NCBI GenBank assembly: GCA_964503885.1
Contig: CAZDCD010000006.1
Location: forward strand, 62,001-126,000
Source of the DNA: CAZDCD01 sp964503885
Lineage (GTDB): Bacteria > Bacteroidota > Bacteroidia > Bacteroidales > UBA10428
Length of the DNA: 64,000 nucleotides
Direction of reading: 5' to 3'
This document shows positions 34,946-43,759 of this stretch, piece by piece (the stretch's first letter is position 1; every line of letters begins with the position of its first letter). Below the pieces are notes generated by a model, which was not told where the DNA came from, ran no database searches, and worked only from the letters and a program-made list of their open reading frames with translations. The position numbers and the translations under genes are program-made.

Positions 34946-35287
34946 TCAGAATTTATGCCTGTGTTTCGTAATAACAGAGTATACAGCATCCCTGACAGGC
35001 CGGGGGACTATTATCAATGCATAAATAAGGATGTACAACCCTTTCAGGTTCATTGCGATCCTCAACACCGCATCGGACCTGATATATGCCTTATTGTCGC
35101 TGATGAGTACCAGAGAATCGTTGTAGTCCTCAGGCAATCCGTATTGGCCAAGAATCTTCCTGCCTTCTGCCGAGGTGAGCGATAAAAACCGGTATCGATC
35201 TTCACCTACGTTTTTCATAATAAATCCGACACTCCTGTTGCATAGCGTACACGTGTCATCTACCAGCAATATCGGTTTTGAGTTCAT
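34946..35287 (-). CDS. DCC-family thiol-disulfide oxidoreductase-like protein (DUF393)
   Basis: The protein has 113 residues. The N-terminal DDTCTLCNRSVGFIM carries the CxxC motif with the D-x-x-C that names the DCC family, then RFLSLTSAEGRKILGQYGLPEDYNDSLVLIS..AYIRSDAVLRIA, as usual. A hydrophobic C-terminal stretch (LYILIYALIIVPRPVRD) may associate with membrane. The family has a thioredoxin-like fold but no defined substrate. Placed directly upstream of pncB. Confidence 0.87.
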   Translation of the reverse strand: MNSKPILLVDDTCTLCNRSVGFIMKNVGEDRYRFLSLTSAEGRKILGQYGLPEDYNDSLVLISDNKAYIRSDAVLRIAMNLKGLYILIYALIIVPRPVRDAVYSVITKHRHKF

Positions 35288-35742
35288 TCAGTCGGGATTA
35301 CATAAATCAGCCGAATTCATTATTCTTAAGCTAATCCTTTGAAATAGTTTTGCATTTATGATCCGGTAGCAACATAGTATCATCCCCCAGCATATCACTG
35401 ATTTTTCCGCAGGAATAGTTGGGTGCATCCATAAGGCCATATTTGTTGATTGACGTTTTCTGAAATACTGTACCGGCCTAACAATGCGAAAAGATTATGC
35501 CAACTCTTTAAAACGATAGCACAAAGCATTTTATCTCAATGAGCATGTGGGTATTTTCTACACCAATGGAATTAATTCCCCAATACAAAAATTCCCGGTT
35601 TATGTTTTGAATGGACTCACAGAATGCATATTCATGATGCTCAAATCACAAAAACTGTTAAATGGTATAAAAAAGGCAGAGGATAAGGTACAAATGGCAT
35701 ATTATTGGAGTATTTGTATTCGCAATTAGATTAAACCAAAAA
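35288..35742. other. Intergenic region without recognised gene
   Basis: About 450 bp hold no convincing gene. A 60-codon plus-strand frame near 35547-35729 has no protein-like features and is not called. The region must include the promoters of the divergent DCC/pncB and APH-like genes, but no clear TAnnTTTG element is visible. Confidence 0.4.
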
Positions 35743-36759
35743 ATGATGAATACAGGTCAAATTGTACAATTACTCAGTTATGAGGTTTTTACCGGACCTC
35801 ACAATGATGCTGATTGCCTGGAAACCTTGAATTCATGGGTCATCCGTTCAGATCAGTATGCATTTAAAATTCGGAAACCTCAGCAGTCGACAGGAGTTGA
35901 CCTATCGGGTCTGGAAAACCGGAAATCAGTTTGCTATAAGGAACTTGAGTTAAATAAACTGCTGGCCAGAAAAATCTACGAAGATGTTGTCCCAGTAAGG
36001 AAAACTGCCGGAAATTCATCTGCATTGCAGGACTATAATGCCGAACCTTTGGACTATGCGCTGAAAATGAAAAGGCTCGATGAGTCTAAGAATATTCTTA
36101 ATTTATTAAAAAACAAGAATATTAATACCAGTCAGATCAATGAAATTGCTGCTATCCTCTCCAGGTTTCATAAGAAATGTGGTATTGTAAGGAACGTTTT
36201 CAACAGTGTGGCTTTCCAGCGTGAGTTTGAAGAGATAAAACGGTGTGAAATATTCGTTAACGATTTGATTGATGATGAATACGTTCCCCTTATTGAGAAA
36301 AGCATTGAGGCATCCAGAAAATTTCTGGCCAGGCATCAATATTATATGTTGGAAAGGGATTTATCGGGATATATCCGTGACGGCCACGGAAATCTCACCG
36401 CCGAAAACATTTTCCTGTATGGCAAGATCATTATAACCAACCGGGTTGTAGTTGAAGAAGGGCAAAGGAAGATGGACGTTCTTTTTGATATAGCCCGCCT
36501 TGGTGTAGATCTCGACTATTGCCGTAGGCCGGAATATGATAAGGCACTGTTCATGCATTACCTGAAGAAATCCGGGGATACCTATACTTCTGAGATACAA
36601 GCATTATATACGTATTTTAAGCTCTTCCGTACAAATTTGATCATCACGAAATTCATTGACGAAATAACTATCTATCAATGGTCTGCAAAACAGAAAAAAA
36701 GAATAAAAGGATACTTTGAACTGATTAAACGCTATATGGATGCTATTGAAGAAATGTAA
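35743..36759 (+). CDS. APH-fold protein lacking catalytic aspartates (predicted pseudokinase)
   Basis: The protein has 338 residues. It aligns by pattern with the kinase-like N-terminal domain of the COG0645/COG2187-type 'aminoglycoside phosphotransferase plus P-loop' proteins: WVIRSDQYAFKIRKPQ (beta-3 lysine region), LENRKSVCYKELELNKLLARKIYEDVVPV, IRDGHGNLTAENIFL and the helix MDVLFDIARLGVDLDYCRRPE. The usual HGDLHxxNI is HGNLTAENI (Asn about 217 replaces the catalytic base), and the metal-binding Asp of the following xxFD is Asn about 233 in IITNRV. The P-loop domain is absent. It therefore looks catalytically dead, or uses altered chemistry. Role unknown. Confidence 0.7.
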   Translation: MMNTGQIVQLLSYEVFTGPHNDADCLETLNSWVIRSDQYAFKIRKPQQSTGVDLSGLENRKSVCYKELELNKLLARKIYEDVVPVRKTAGNSSALQDYNAEPLDYALKMKRLDESKNILNLLKNKNINTSQINEIAAILSRFHKKCGIVRNVFNSVAFQREFEEIKRCEIFVNDLIDDEYVPLIEKSIEASRKFLARHQYYMLERDLSGYIRDGHGNLTAENIFLYGKIIITNRVVVEEGQRKMDVLFDIARLGVDLDYCRRPEYDKALFMHYLKKSGDTYTSEIQALYTYFKLFRTNLIITKFIDEITIYQWSAKQKKRIKGYFELIKRYMDAIEEM

Positions 36760-37140
36760 ACATACTGTTACCGGAAATTATCTGAAATTCTTTTGCAGCA
36801 AAGTTTGGAAAAAGTAAGCCGGATACGATCGGGTTTTTATTATTCATTGAAAACCTGAGTTTATTTTTTTTAAAAAATCAGAGAAGTATCCTTTTCAAGA
36901 TGAAAAGCGATGGACATCGCGCGATAATACACCGTACAATCTGGGGTAGCTTGTAATGCAGGGATTGCAGCAATTCATTAATGTGGAATTAAATCCACAG
37001 CATCGGGTTACCTGACACAGACAGGTTGGATACAGATGTCCGCTTTTCGAGGAGGGTTAAGACCGGATTACAGGAATAAACAGGTACTTCGGCTTTTGCT
37101 TTGCATAAGGGACTTTATACTACCCATCAATATTGCGTAC
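36760..37140. other. Intergenic region without recognised gene
   Basis: No gene is seen in 380 bp. A small hairpin GCGATG-ga-CATCGC lies near 36908-36921. The frame from 37036 to 37140, continuous with the SDR gene, lacks family similarity. Confidence 0.4.
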
Positions 37141-37848
37141 ATGAAAATACTGATTACCGGCACAAGCACCGGTCTGGGTTTTGGGCTTGCAACCCATTAC
37201 CTCTCATTGAACCATGACGTATATGGCATCAGCAGGCGATCGAATGCATTGCTGAACAGGAACACGCAGTTTGCTTTTTTGTCTCAGGATATCACTGAAT
37301 TTGAGGAAGTAAAAATAAATATTCCGGTATTTCTCAAAGATATCGATTCACTGGATCTTGTGATCTTAAATGCCGGGATACTCAACAGCGTGAAGGATAT
37401 GAAAGATACCAGCCTTACAGAATTAAAACATGTGATGGATGTTAATGTCTGGGCAAATAAAACATTGATTGACTCCCTGTTTAAAAATATAAAACGTATA
37501 CAACAGGTTGTGGCTATTTCTTCAGGAATATCTGTTAGCGGATCCAGGGGATGGAATGCATACGCAATTTCAAAGGCATCGCTAAACGTGCTTATGCGGT
37601 TGTATTCAGCCGAGCATAAGGATACTCATTTCTGTGCACTTGCTCCGGGACTTGTCGACACAGGGATGCAGGATTACATCTCGGGATTACCCGATGATGA
37701 ACGGTTTCCGCAAATAAATATATTGAAAAAATACAAAGATACTCCAAGAATGCCGCATCCTGAAGAAGCTGCGAAATTGGTTTCAGATGCCATAAACAAG
37801 GCTACACGGTATGAAAGCGGAAATTTTATCGATCTGAGGGATATATAA
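37141..37848 (+). CDS. Short-chain dehydrogenase/reductase
   Basis: The protein has 235 residues. Cofactor motif TGTSTGLGFGLA (about 7-18), NAG motif VILNAGILN (about 79), catalytic Ser in VVAISSGIS and Tyr-x3-Lys as YAISK (about 141-145), followed by the ..LAPGLVDTGM.. substrate loop. It is a classical NAD(P)-dependent oxidoreductase; the arginine after the glycine motif (SRRSN) favours NADP. Substrate unknown. The ATG at 37141 opens the first Rossmann strand. Confidence 0.87.
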   Translation: MKILITGTSTGLGFGLATHYLSLNHDVYGISRRSNALLNRNTQFAFLSQDITEFEEVKINIPVFLKDIDSLDLVILNAGILNSVKDMKDTSLTELKHVMDVNVWANKTLIDSLFKNIKRIQQVVAISSGISVSGSRGWNAYAISKASLNVLMRLYSAEHKDTHFCALAPGLVDTGMQDYISGLPDDERFPQINILKKYKDTPRMPHPEEAAKLVSDAINKATRYESGNFIDLRDI

Positions 37849-37910
37849 ACGAAAGTTATTTTTTTGGGTTTTGCTAGCAGCTCTGCGCAAAATAAAACAG
37901 GAATCACTGA

Positions 37911-38282
37911 ATGGCTGTCGCTGGAGAGAACTATGCACAGGGCTCAAGCAGGGAACTTGCCGCCATTGCCCCTGGTTACCTGGGACAGAAAGCAGTCATT
38001 GCCAAGAGTTATACCCGGATAGGGTTTTAGAAACTTGTGAATGCAGGTATTATACCTTTCGTGTTTGAGAATCCTGAAGATTTCGGATTTCTGGAAGCAA
38101 AAAATATCCTCAGGTTCACGAATGACCCTGAAACTGTTACAAAAGGTACGAACCTCATCGTATACAATAATTCTACAAAAAAGGGTATAGTGCTGACTTG
38201 TATTTTAACAAGCAGGCAGAAGAAAATTCTGCTTGCCGGAGGCCTGATCAATTGCCTGAAGAAGAACCTGGACAACGGATGA
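37911..38282 (+). pseudogene. Aconitase C-terminal remnant with internal stop
   Basis: One frame encodes AGENYAQGSSRELAAIAPGYLGQKAVIAKSYTRI, the hallmark GxNYGQGSSRExAA segment of aconitase domain 4, then an amber codon at 38028-38030, then in the same frame KLVNAGIIPFVFENPEDFGFLEAKNILRF and GGLINCLKKNL to the normal end at 38282. Only about 124 codons of a protein of some 750 remain, and the internal TAG breaks them. The upstream three domains are absent: the SDR gene ends 62 bp before. It is a degraded gene fragment. Confidence 0.85.
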
Positions 38283-38311
38283 GACAGGTATAGGATGTTC
38301 AACTTTGAATT

Positions 38312-38333
38312 CCGGCCTTCTGTTAACGGCCGG
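38312..38333 (-). terminator. Hairpin at the 3' end of the aldehyde dehydrogenase gene
   Basis: CCGGCC (38312-38317) and GGCCGG (38328-38333) form a 6-bp GC stem with a 10-nt loop that contains the gene's stop codon. It lacks a T-run, so it may be a weak terminator or an RNA-stabilising end. Confidence 0.35.
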
Positions 38334-39747
38334 GTCTGCCAACACTGATCACTGTATTCTTTTTTCTTTTGGTTTGAGCTGCATCATGGAATCTGTCGAT
38401 ATATACTGTCTTAACATTCACAAATTCCCGGATCCCGTTAATAGCCAGTTCACGGCCATACCCTGAATGTTTCGTCCCTCCGAAAGGCAGCCGTGGATCT
38501 GATTTTACAAGGGCGTTTATGAAGACAGCGCCATCATCGAATTCAGGTATGATTTCTTCAGCCCGCTTAAGGTCATTGGTAAAAAGTGAAACGCCAAGTC
38601 CGTAAACCGACCGGTTCGACAATGCAATGGCCTCTTCGGCGTCAGCTACTTCAATAACCGGGGCAACCGGTCCGAAAACCTCTTCATCGAAAAGAGGCAT
38701 ACCGGGTTTAATTGCTGTAACCAGGGTGGGAGGGTACATTGCTTTTTCGGGTTTGCCCCCGGTGACCAGGTTTGCTCCTGCATGCAGTGATTGCCGAACC
38801 TGACGATATACCGTTTCAGCCTGCCGGATGCCGGAGAGAGGTCCCAATTCTGTATTTTCGTCCATCGGATCACCAACAATGATTGATTTAAGTTTTTCCG
38901 CAAACATTTCGGTGAATTGCCGGCTGATCTTCCGATGCACGAAAAATCGTTTTGCAGCAATACAACTTTGACCGGCATTCTGCATTCTCGCTTTAATGCC
39001 AATCTCAACCGTTTTATTAAGATCAGCATCGTCAAGCACAATAAATGCGTTGCTTCCACCCAGCTCAAGCACTGTTTTTTTGAGGCTTCTTCCTGCAATT
39101 GCAGCGACATCCCTTCCTGCCGCTTCGCTTCCTGTGAGCGAAACCCCCCTAATAATTTCGTCTTCAATAACCAGCCTTACCTTTCCTGAGCCGATGACAA
39201 GGTTTTGAAAAACACCTTGGGGAAATCCTGCCTTTTCGAATAGATCTTCGATAGCTCTTGCACAGAGTTGTACGTTTGATGCGTGTTTAAGCAGTACCAC
39301 ATTACCTGCCATTATCGTTGGTGCGGCAAACCTGAAAACCTGCCAGAAAGGAAAATTCCATGGCATAATCCCCAGGATTGCACCCAATGGCTCATATTCG
39401 ACAAAAGTCTTGTATGCTTCAGTAGCAATAGCTTCCCTTTGCAGCAATACTTCCGCGTCGTTGGCATAATGTTCGCAAACCCAGGCACATTTTTTCAGTT
39501 CGGCCCTTGATTCGTTTATGGGCTTGCCCATCTCATCGGTAATGGTTTTTGCCAGTATTTCAACATTTTCTTCAAGCTGGCGTGCGACACGCATCATAAG
39601 CCCTTTCCTGTATGCAAAGGTGGTTTTTTTCCACGATACTGCAGCTTCTTCAACCCGCTTCAGGCTATCCCTGATCTGGTTGTCATCAAACTCATTGATT
39701 TCTCCAATAATCTTATTGGTATATGGATTTATGCTTTTGAGTATCAT
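38323..39747 (-). CDS. NAD(P)-dependent succinate-semialdehyde/aldehyde dehydrogenase
   Basis: The protein has 474 residues. It oxidises an aldehyde, probably succinate semialdehyde, to the acid. Motifs: the Rossmann and oxyanion sequence MPWNFPFWQVFR, the ..KHASNV.. cofactor lysine, catalytic Glu in LELGGSNAFIV, nucleophile Cys in NAGQSCIAAKRFFV, and EEVFGPVAPV and PFGGTKHSGYGRE near the end. The close fit to GabD/Sad-type sequences of Bacteroidota supports succinate semialdehyde. The ATG at 39747 (MILKSINPYTNK) matches the family start; an ATG-like frame upstream lacks similarity. Confidence 0.9.
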   Translation of the reverse strand: MILKSINPYTNKIIGEINEFDDNQIRDSLKRVEEAAVSWKKTTFAYRKGLMMRVARQLEENVEILAKTITDEMGKPINESRAELKKCAWVCEHYANDAEVLLQREAIATEAYKTFVEYEPLGAILGIMPWNFPFWQVFRFAAPTIMAGNVVLLKHASNVQLCARAIEDLFEKAGFPQGVFQNLVIGSGKVRLVIEDEIIRGVSLTGSEAAGRDVAAIAGRSLKKTVLELGGSNAFIVLDDADLNKTVEIGIKARMQNAGQSCIAAKRFFVHRKISRQFTEMFAEKLKSIIVGDPMDENTELGPLSGIRQAETVYRQVRQSLHAGANLVTGGKPEKAMYPPTLVTAIKPGMPLFDEEVFGPVAPVIEVADAEEAIALSNRSVYGLGVSLFTNDLKRAEEIIPEFDDGAVFINALVKSDPRLPFGGTKHSGYGRELAINGIREFVNVKTVYIDRFHDAAQTKRKKNTVISVGRPGR

Positions 39748-39942
39748 ATTGTTCAGTTTTAAGTTATGTCGTTCAGGTAACCCATACACCAATTGCATAC
39801 CGTCTGGTATACATTATACCACGTTAAAACAAATATTGCTATAAAAAGCATTCAACAAAGCATTTAGGGCATACTTTCAATGCATGAACATAAGTTATCG
39901 GAGGTAAAGATGGGTATTAAATTCCACAGGTTTCAGTCAGGG
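39748..39942. other. Upstream region of the aldehyde dehydrogenase gene
   Basis: No gene is seen; the region holds the 5' flank of the minus-strand gene, without a clear TAnnTTTG element. Confidence 0.35.
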
Positions 39943-40113
39943 CTAATTCAGAATTTTCAATACATTTTTAACCAGTCGAATGTTCAGGTTTTCGATTCTG
40001 TCGATAGATGCAGTGCTCCATACGCTTAATAAAGGTTTATCGATACAGGTGAAATCACCTGATTCGATGAAAAACGGGTAAGTAATCTCAGAAATACCTG
40101 CATAGCGCTTCAT
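39943..40113 (-). CDS. Possible 56-residue protein or gene remnant
   Basis: A minus-strand frame of 56 codons begins MKRYAGISEITYPFFIES and ends at TAG. Amino-acid composition and codon use are protein-like (GDFTCIDKPLLSVWS, RLVKNVLKIL), but I do not recognise it. It may be a small genuine gene or a fragment of a decayed one. It lies alone between the aldehyde dehydrogenase and the YceI-like gene. Confidence 0.3.
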   Translation of the reverse strand: MKRYAGISEITYPFFIESGDFTCIDKPLLSVWSTASIDRIENLNIRLVKNVLKILN

Positions 40114-40453
40114 TGAGCATAATAAACTCCCAGATTAGTATAAGTTCATTAAAAACGGACAGATAAAAGTACAATAGACTTTTATTTTATCTGAATTGAG
40201 GAGCATAGTAAGATTCAAAATCTATTATGAACAAGAACACTTTTCAACAAGGCATCCATTCATATAAATTTTCATTGAATTTAAATATGTTGAAGATGTA
40301 TGGGTAACAATTACACAGGTATATTTCTATGGGTTGACCTATATTATTTTCAAATAACTGAAAATTAATAAGATGCGTAAGAAAGAATTTTTTCTGCATG
40401 GAACGCAATGAATTGAATGCTTTTTGTATTGACAACAAAAAAATGTGTGTAAA
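40114..40453. other. AT-rich intergenic region before the YceI-like gene
   Basis: About 340 bp, AT-rich, with no gene seen. It contains the promoter region of the YceI/outer-membrane pair. Confidence 0.35.
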
Positions 40454-41050
40454 ATGAAAAAGATAAATAAAAGGTATCTGTTCAGCACAGCGCTGGTTTC
40501 CCTGTTCTGGCTGTCTGGTGTTTCGAACATGTCATTACTTGTTTATAAAATTGATGTATCGAAATCCAAAATAACCATATTGGGTACTTCCAATGTCCAT
40601 AACTGGGAAACATATGCTGAGAATATTACCGGCACCTTCGAAATAGATAGATCGGGTAAAAAAGTAAAAGTTATTAAAGCTGCTAAGGTTACCATACCGG
40701 TCACATCGATCGGGAGCGGAAAAAGACTTATGGACAGCAAAACCTATGATGCGTTGAAGGCTGATAAGTACCCATTTATAACCTTTGTATTGAAAAATGT
40801 TATCTCCATTGATAATGTATCAGATGCACAAAAAATCACCGCTGCGGGAACATTGAGCATAGCCGGAGTTACCAAGAACGTGACCCTTAATGCAATGGCT
40901 GTAGAGTTATCTGACGGACGGATCAGGCTTGAAGGAACAAAAGAAATTGTGTTGTCAGATTTCGGTATAGAGCCGCCTACGGCAATGTTTGGCGCCTTAA
41001 AGACAGGTGGGAAAGTGAGTGTTCAATTCACAATATATGTAACTAAATAG
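40454..41050 (+). CDS. YceI-family periplasmic protein
   Basis: The protein has 198 residues. After a signal sequence (MKKINKRYLFSTALVSLFWLSG) comes a YceI lipocalin-like barrel: VYKIDVSKSKITILGTSNVHNWET, then VTIPVTSIGSGKRLMDSKTYDALKADKYPFITFVLK, then TAAGTLSIAGVTKNVTLN and LSDFGIEPPTAMFGALKTGGKVSVQFTI. YceI proteins bind isoprenoid lipids such as polyprenyl quinones in the periplasm. It is followed at 30 bp by an outer-membrane protein gene, likely in one operon. Confidence 0.88.
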   Translation: MKKINKRYLFSTALVSLFWLSGVSNMSLLVYKIDVSKSKITILGTSNVHNWETYAENITGTFEIDRSGKKVKVIKAAKVTIPVTSIGSGKRLMDSKTYDALKADKYPFITFVLKNVISIDNVSDAQKITAAGTLSIAGVTKNVTLNAMAVELSDGRIRLEGTKEIVLSDFGIEPPTAMFGALKTGGKVSVQFTIYVTK

Positions 41051-41079
41051 AAATGGGTTAATCTCTAAAATATAAAATT

Positions 41080-42312
41080 ATGAAAAGAATACTACTTTCG
41101 TTATTTGTCCTTTTTAGCCTTGTGCTTAGTGGATATTCACAGCTTGATGTTTTGATCTTCAAGCTGAATAAAAACGACAGCCTGCCGGTCATTAATTTCT
41201 CTGGAAATTTTGCCATGCAATATCAGGCCCTTGATCATTCAAATAGTCCTGATACTTTTCCTGCCAATCGGCTGAACAATATTGTGCCAGGATTTAATAA
41301 TGCAGTCGGTAATTTCGGAGCGACTATCAAATTGTATGATGGCATATCAAGCTATATCGATTTATACCTGTCCTCAGAACATCATACCGAGATGTACATG
41401 CGTGAAGGGTATATAATCATAGATAAACTCACCATGTTCAATAGTGAATGGTTAAACAATCTAATGAAATATGTATCGATTAAAGCAGGTCAGATGGAAA
41501 TAAATTACGGGGACTGGCATCTGCGCAGGTCAGATAACGGCAATGTGCAACGCAATCCGCTGGTTGGCAATTACATCATAGATGCAAATACTACCGAAAT
41601 TGCCACAGAGCTATATCTATCCTTCAATTCGTTAATGTTTATGGGTGGTTTTTCGGGAGGTACAACTACAGGAGATATTTCAAAGGGCCACGGATATGGT
41701 ATTTACGGCAAAGCGGCATATGACAAAACCCTGTTAAGAGATTTAAGGTTCAGGCTTTCGGGATCAGTATATCATGTTAATCAGAGCGCTAATGGCGCTG
41801 GTTTTGGTGTGGGAACCACAAATTACCTCTTCAGTGGCAATCGTTCGGGTGGAAGGTATAAAGGTGTGATGAATATGGAAACCGAGGCGGGACAGATAAA
41901 ACCTGCTGCAGGGCAGAACGTATTCGCGTTCCAGGTAAATCCCTATCTTCAGTTGGGTAGAATCGAGTTGTTTGGCCTGTATGAAAGAACAAAGGACTCA
42001 GACATCAACGGTAGCGCTGACGGAAAACCACAGGAGGAATGGTCGCAATACGGCATGGATATGGTATACAGGTTCGGTATGAACAGAAAATTTTACCTGG
42101 CCGGAAGGCTGAATTCTGTGAAGGAGATCACCGGAAGTGTTAAAGATGCTTCTGTAAGAAGGGTACAGGCTGGGATGGGTTATTTTCTTACCGGTTCCAT
42201 CCTGCTGAAAGGAGAGTATGTAAGTCAGAATTACAGTGATTTTCCGGTTTCCAGTATATTCCATGAGGGCAAATTCAACGGAGCCATTATTGAAGCCTCC
42301 GTCACATTTTAG
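41080..42312 (+). CDS. Outer-membrane beta-barrel protein
   Basis: The protein has 410 residues. A signal peptide (MKRILLSLFVLFSLVLSGYSQ) is followed by alternating amphipathic strands typical of a porin-like barrel, with Gly-aromatic turns (YRFGMNRKFYLAGRLN, GMGYFLTGSILLKGEYVSQNY) and the C-terminal phenylalanine required for BAM insertion (IIEASVTF). It has no TonB box or plug. It probably works with the YceI-like protein encoded just upstream; transported substrate unknown. Confidence 0.8.
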   Translation: MKRILLSLFVLFSLVLSGYSQLDVLIFKLNKNDSLPVINFSGNFAMQYQALDHSNSPDTFPANRLNNIVPGFNNAVGNFGATIKLYDGISSYIDLYLSSEHHTEMYMREGYIIIDKLTMFNSEWLNNLMKYVSIKAGQMEINYGDWHLRRSDNGNVQRNPLVGNYIIDANTTEIATELYLSFNSLMFMGGFSGGTTTGDISKGHGYGIYGKAAYDKTLLRDLRFRLSGSVYHVNQSANGAGFGVGTTNYLFSGNRSGGRYKGVMNMETEAGQIKPAAGQNVFAFQVNPYLQLGRIELFGLYERTKDSDINGSADGKPQEEWSQYGMDMVYRFGMNRKFYLAGRLNSVKEITGSVKDASVRRVQAGMGYFLTGSILLKGEYVSQNYSDFPVSSIFHEGKFNGAIIEASVTF

Positions 42313-42569
42313 GTATGGTATGGCATGAATATTCATGCTGATTTCCTTCTTGAAGCCACCAGGTCCCGTATGATATCCGGTCAGAAATATTGTACGGTTC
42401 ATCCGTTGAATGCATAAGTACCTCAGAAAAATATGTCAGGAGGTGCAGGACGTGTACTTTTGATTCAGGGCGAAAAGTTAAAGAATTTTTATGTTGAACT
42501 ATAATTATAATTCCGCATATTGACATCTCCTGTAACGCCATCCAGTCATCCACCCCTTCTTTCTTTTAT

Positions 42570-43199
42570 TTAAATATGCTGCATAATTTTCATGAACTCT
42601 TCAGAAGTAATGATTTTTGCCCCCTTTTCTTCGAGTGTTTTCATGGTATTGTCATACGCTTCCTTTCCACTGACTGCTTTTACAGCGTCACGCACTACAT
42701 ATGTTTCATATCCAAGCTCAAGCGCATCCAGTGCGGTATACCTGACACAGATATCTGCTGCAAGGCCTGTTAAAGCCAACGAAGTAACTCTTTTTTCAAG
42801 GAGAAAATCGTGCAGACCTGTGGATCTTTTATGCCTGTTATCGAAGAACCCGCTGTAACTATCGATTTTGGGATCAGTCCCTTTTTTAAAAACCCTGGTC
42901 ACCTTACCGGTTTCCAGATCATAGGCAAATTCAGCACCTTCCGAATCCTGTATGCAATGATCAGGCCACAATACCTGTTCCACACCATCGAGTTCTATTA
43001 TATCACCGGGCTTTTTACCCTTATGAACAGAAGCAAAACTGCCGTGGTTTGCCGGATGCCAGTCCTGTGTTGCGATCACAAGGCTGATATTCTTTTGCAG
43101 TGCATTCACCACCGGTATTATTTCATCACCTTCCGCTACAGCAAGTGAACCTCCGGGCAGAAAATCGTTCTGAATATCAATTAACAATAGTGCATTCAT
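42570..43199 (-). CDS. pncA: Nicotinamidase
   Basis: It hydrolyses nicotinamide to nicotinate and ammonia. The 209-residue isochorismatase-fold protein has the catalytic Asp in LLIDIQNDFLPGGSLAV, the metal ligands in ATQDWHPANHGSFAS and DH (WPDHCIQDSEGAEF), the active-site Lys in VFKKGTDPKIDSYSGFFDN, and the nucleophile Cys in LTGLAADICVRYTALDA. Length and motifs match cytosolic PncA. It feeds pncB encoded about 8 kb away on the same strand. Confidence 0.94.
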   Translation of the reverse strand: MNALLLIDIQNDFLPGGSLAVAEGDEIIPVVNALQKNISLVIATQDWHPANHGSFASVHKGKKPGDIIELDGVEQVLWPDHCIQDSEGAEFAYDLETGKVTRVFKKGTDPKIDSYSGFFDNRHKRSTGLHDFLLEKRVTSLALTGLAADICVRYTALDALELGYETYVVRDAVKAVSGKEAYDNTMKTLEEKGAKIITSEEFMKIMQHI

Positions 43200-43759
43200 A
43201 ACTTTACAAATTGCTTAGGGTAACCGTTATACCCTTTTCTCATTATGTAACAATCTTACCTGTTTGATGGTTCAGAATAAGTAAGGATGGTTTAGCCGAT
43301 GATGACTGAAGACTATATTTGGTTAAATATCTGAATTTCATATAGTTGTATTACAGGATTACCTTTGTCAATCGCTGAACAGCAGTTACTTGCAACCTGT
43401 TCCCCGAAAAAAACCGATTGAACCTGATCTGACTGATTGTGCATTTATTCTACAATTTATGGGTAAAATCTTTGTTTCAATAGTATCGTCAGACATTGGC
43501 AATTTTTCAAATACACTCCGGCAGGCTAAAAAAGAATCCTTCGGAAAATATCTGGTATCACACTTAAATGGAGTATGCACCACAAAAATTCACAAATTTC
43601 ATTACTTTTGGCAGGTTTACCGGCTTAAATGTTTCAACGGTCAGGAAAGACATATACTTCAGGCTTTTAGCCATACAATTGTTTCTATACTTGACCATTG
43701 CATGATGAATTGCTGATCGGACCGGATTGTGCCGGAAGAAATCAATTTTAATTGAGAAT
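43200..43759. other. Intergenic region without convincing gene
   Basis: About 560 bp. A 108-codon plus-strand frame (43390-43716) is rich in Cys, His and Phe without a recognisable pattern and is not called. A TACTTTTG element at 43603-43610 may be the promoter of the second YceI-like gene, leaving a leader of about 145 bases. Confidence 0.4.

Noticed and set aside
35547..35729. 60-codon frame in the gap before the APH-like gene
   Set aside because: Too short, with no conserved pattern and no promoter or start signal.
43390..43716. 108-codon plus-strand frame in a long intergenic gap
   Set aside because: No signal, domain or compositional pattern of a real protein; rich in Cys/His/Phe and overlapped by an equally poor antisense frame.
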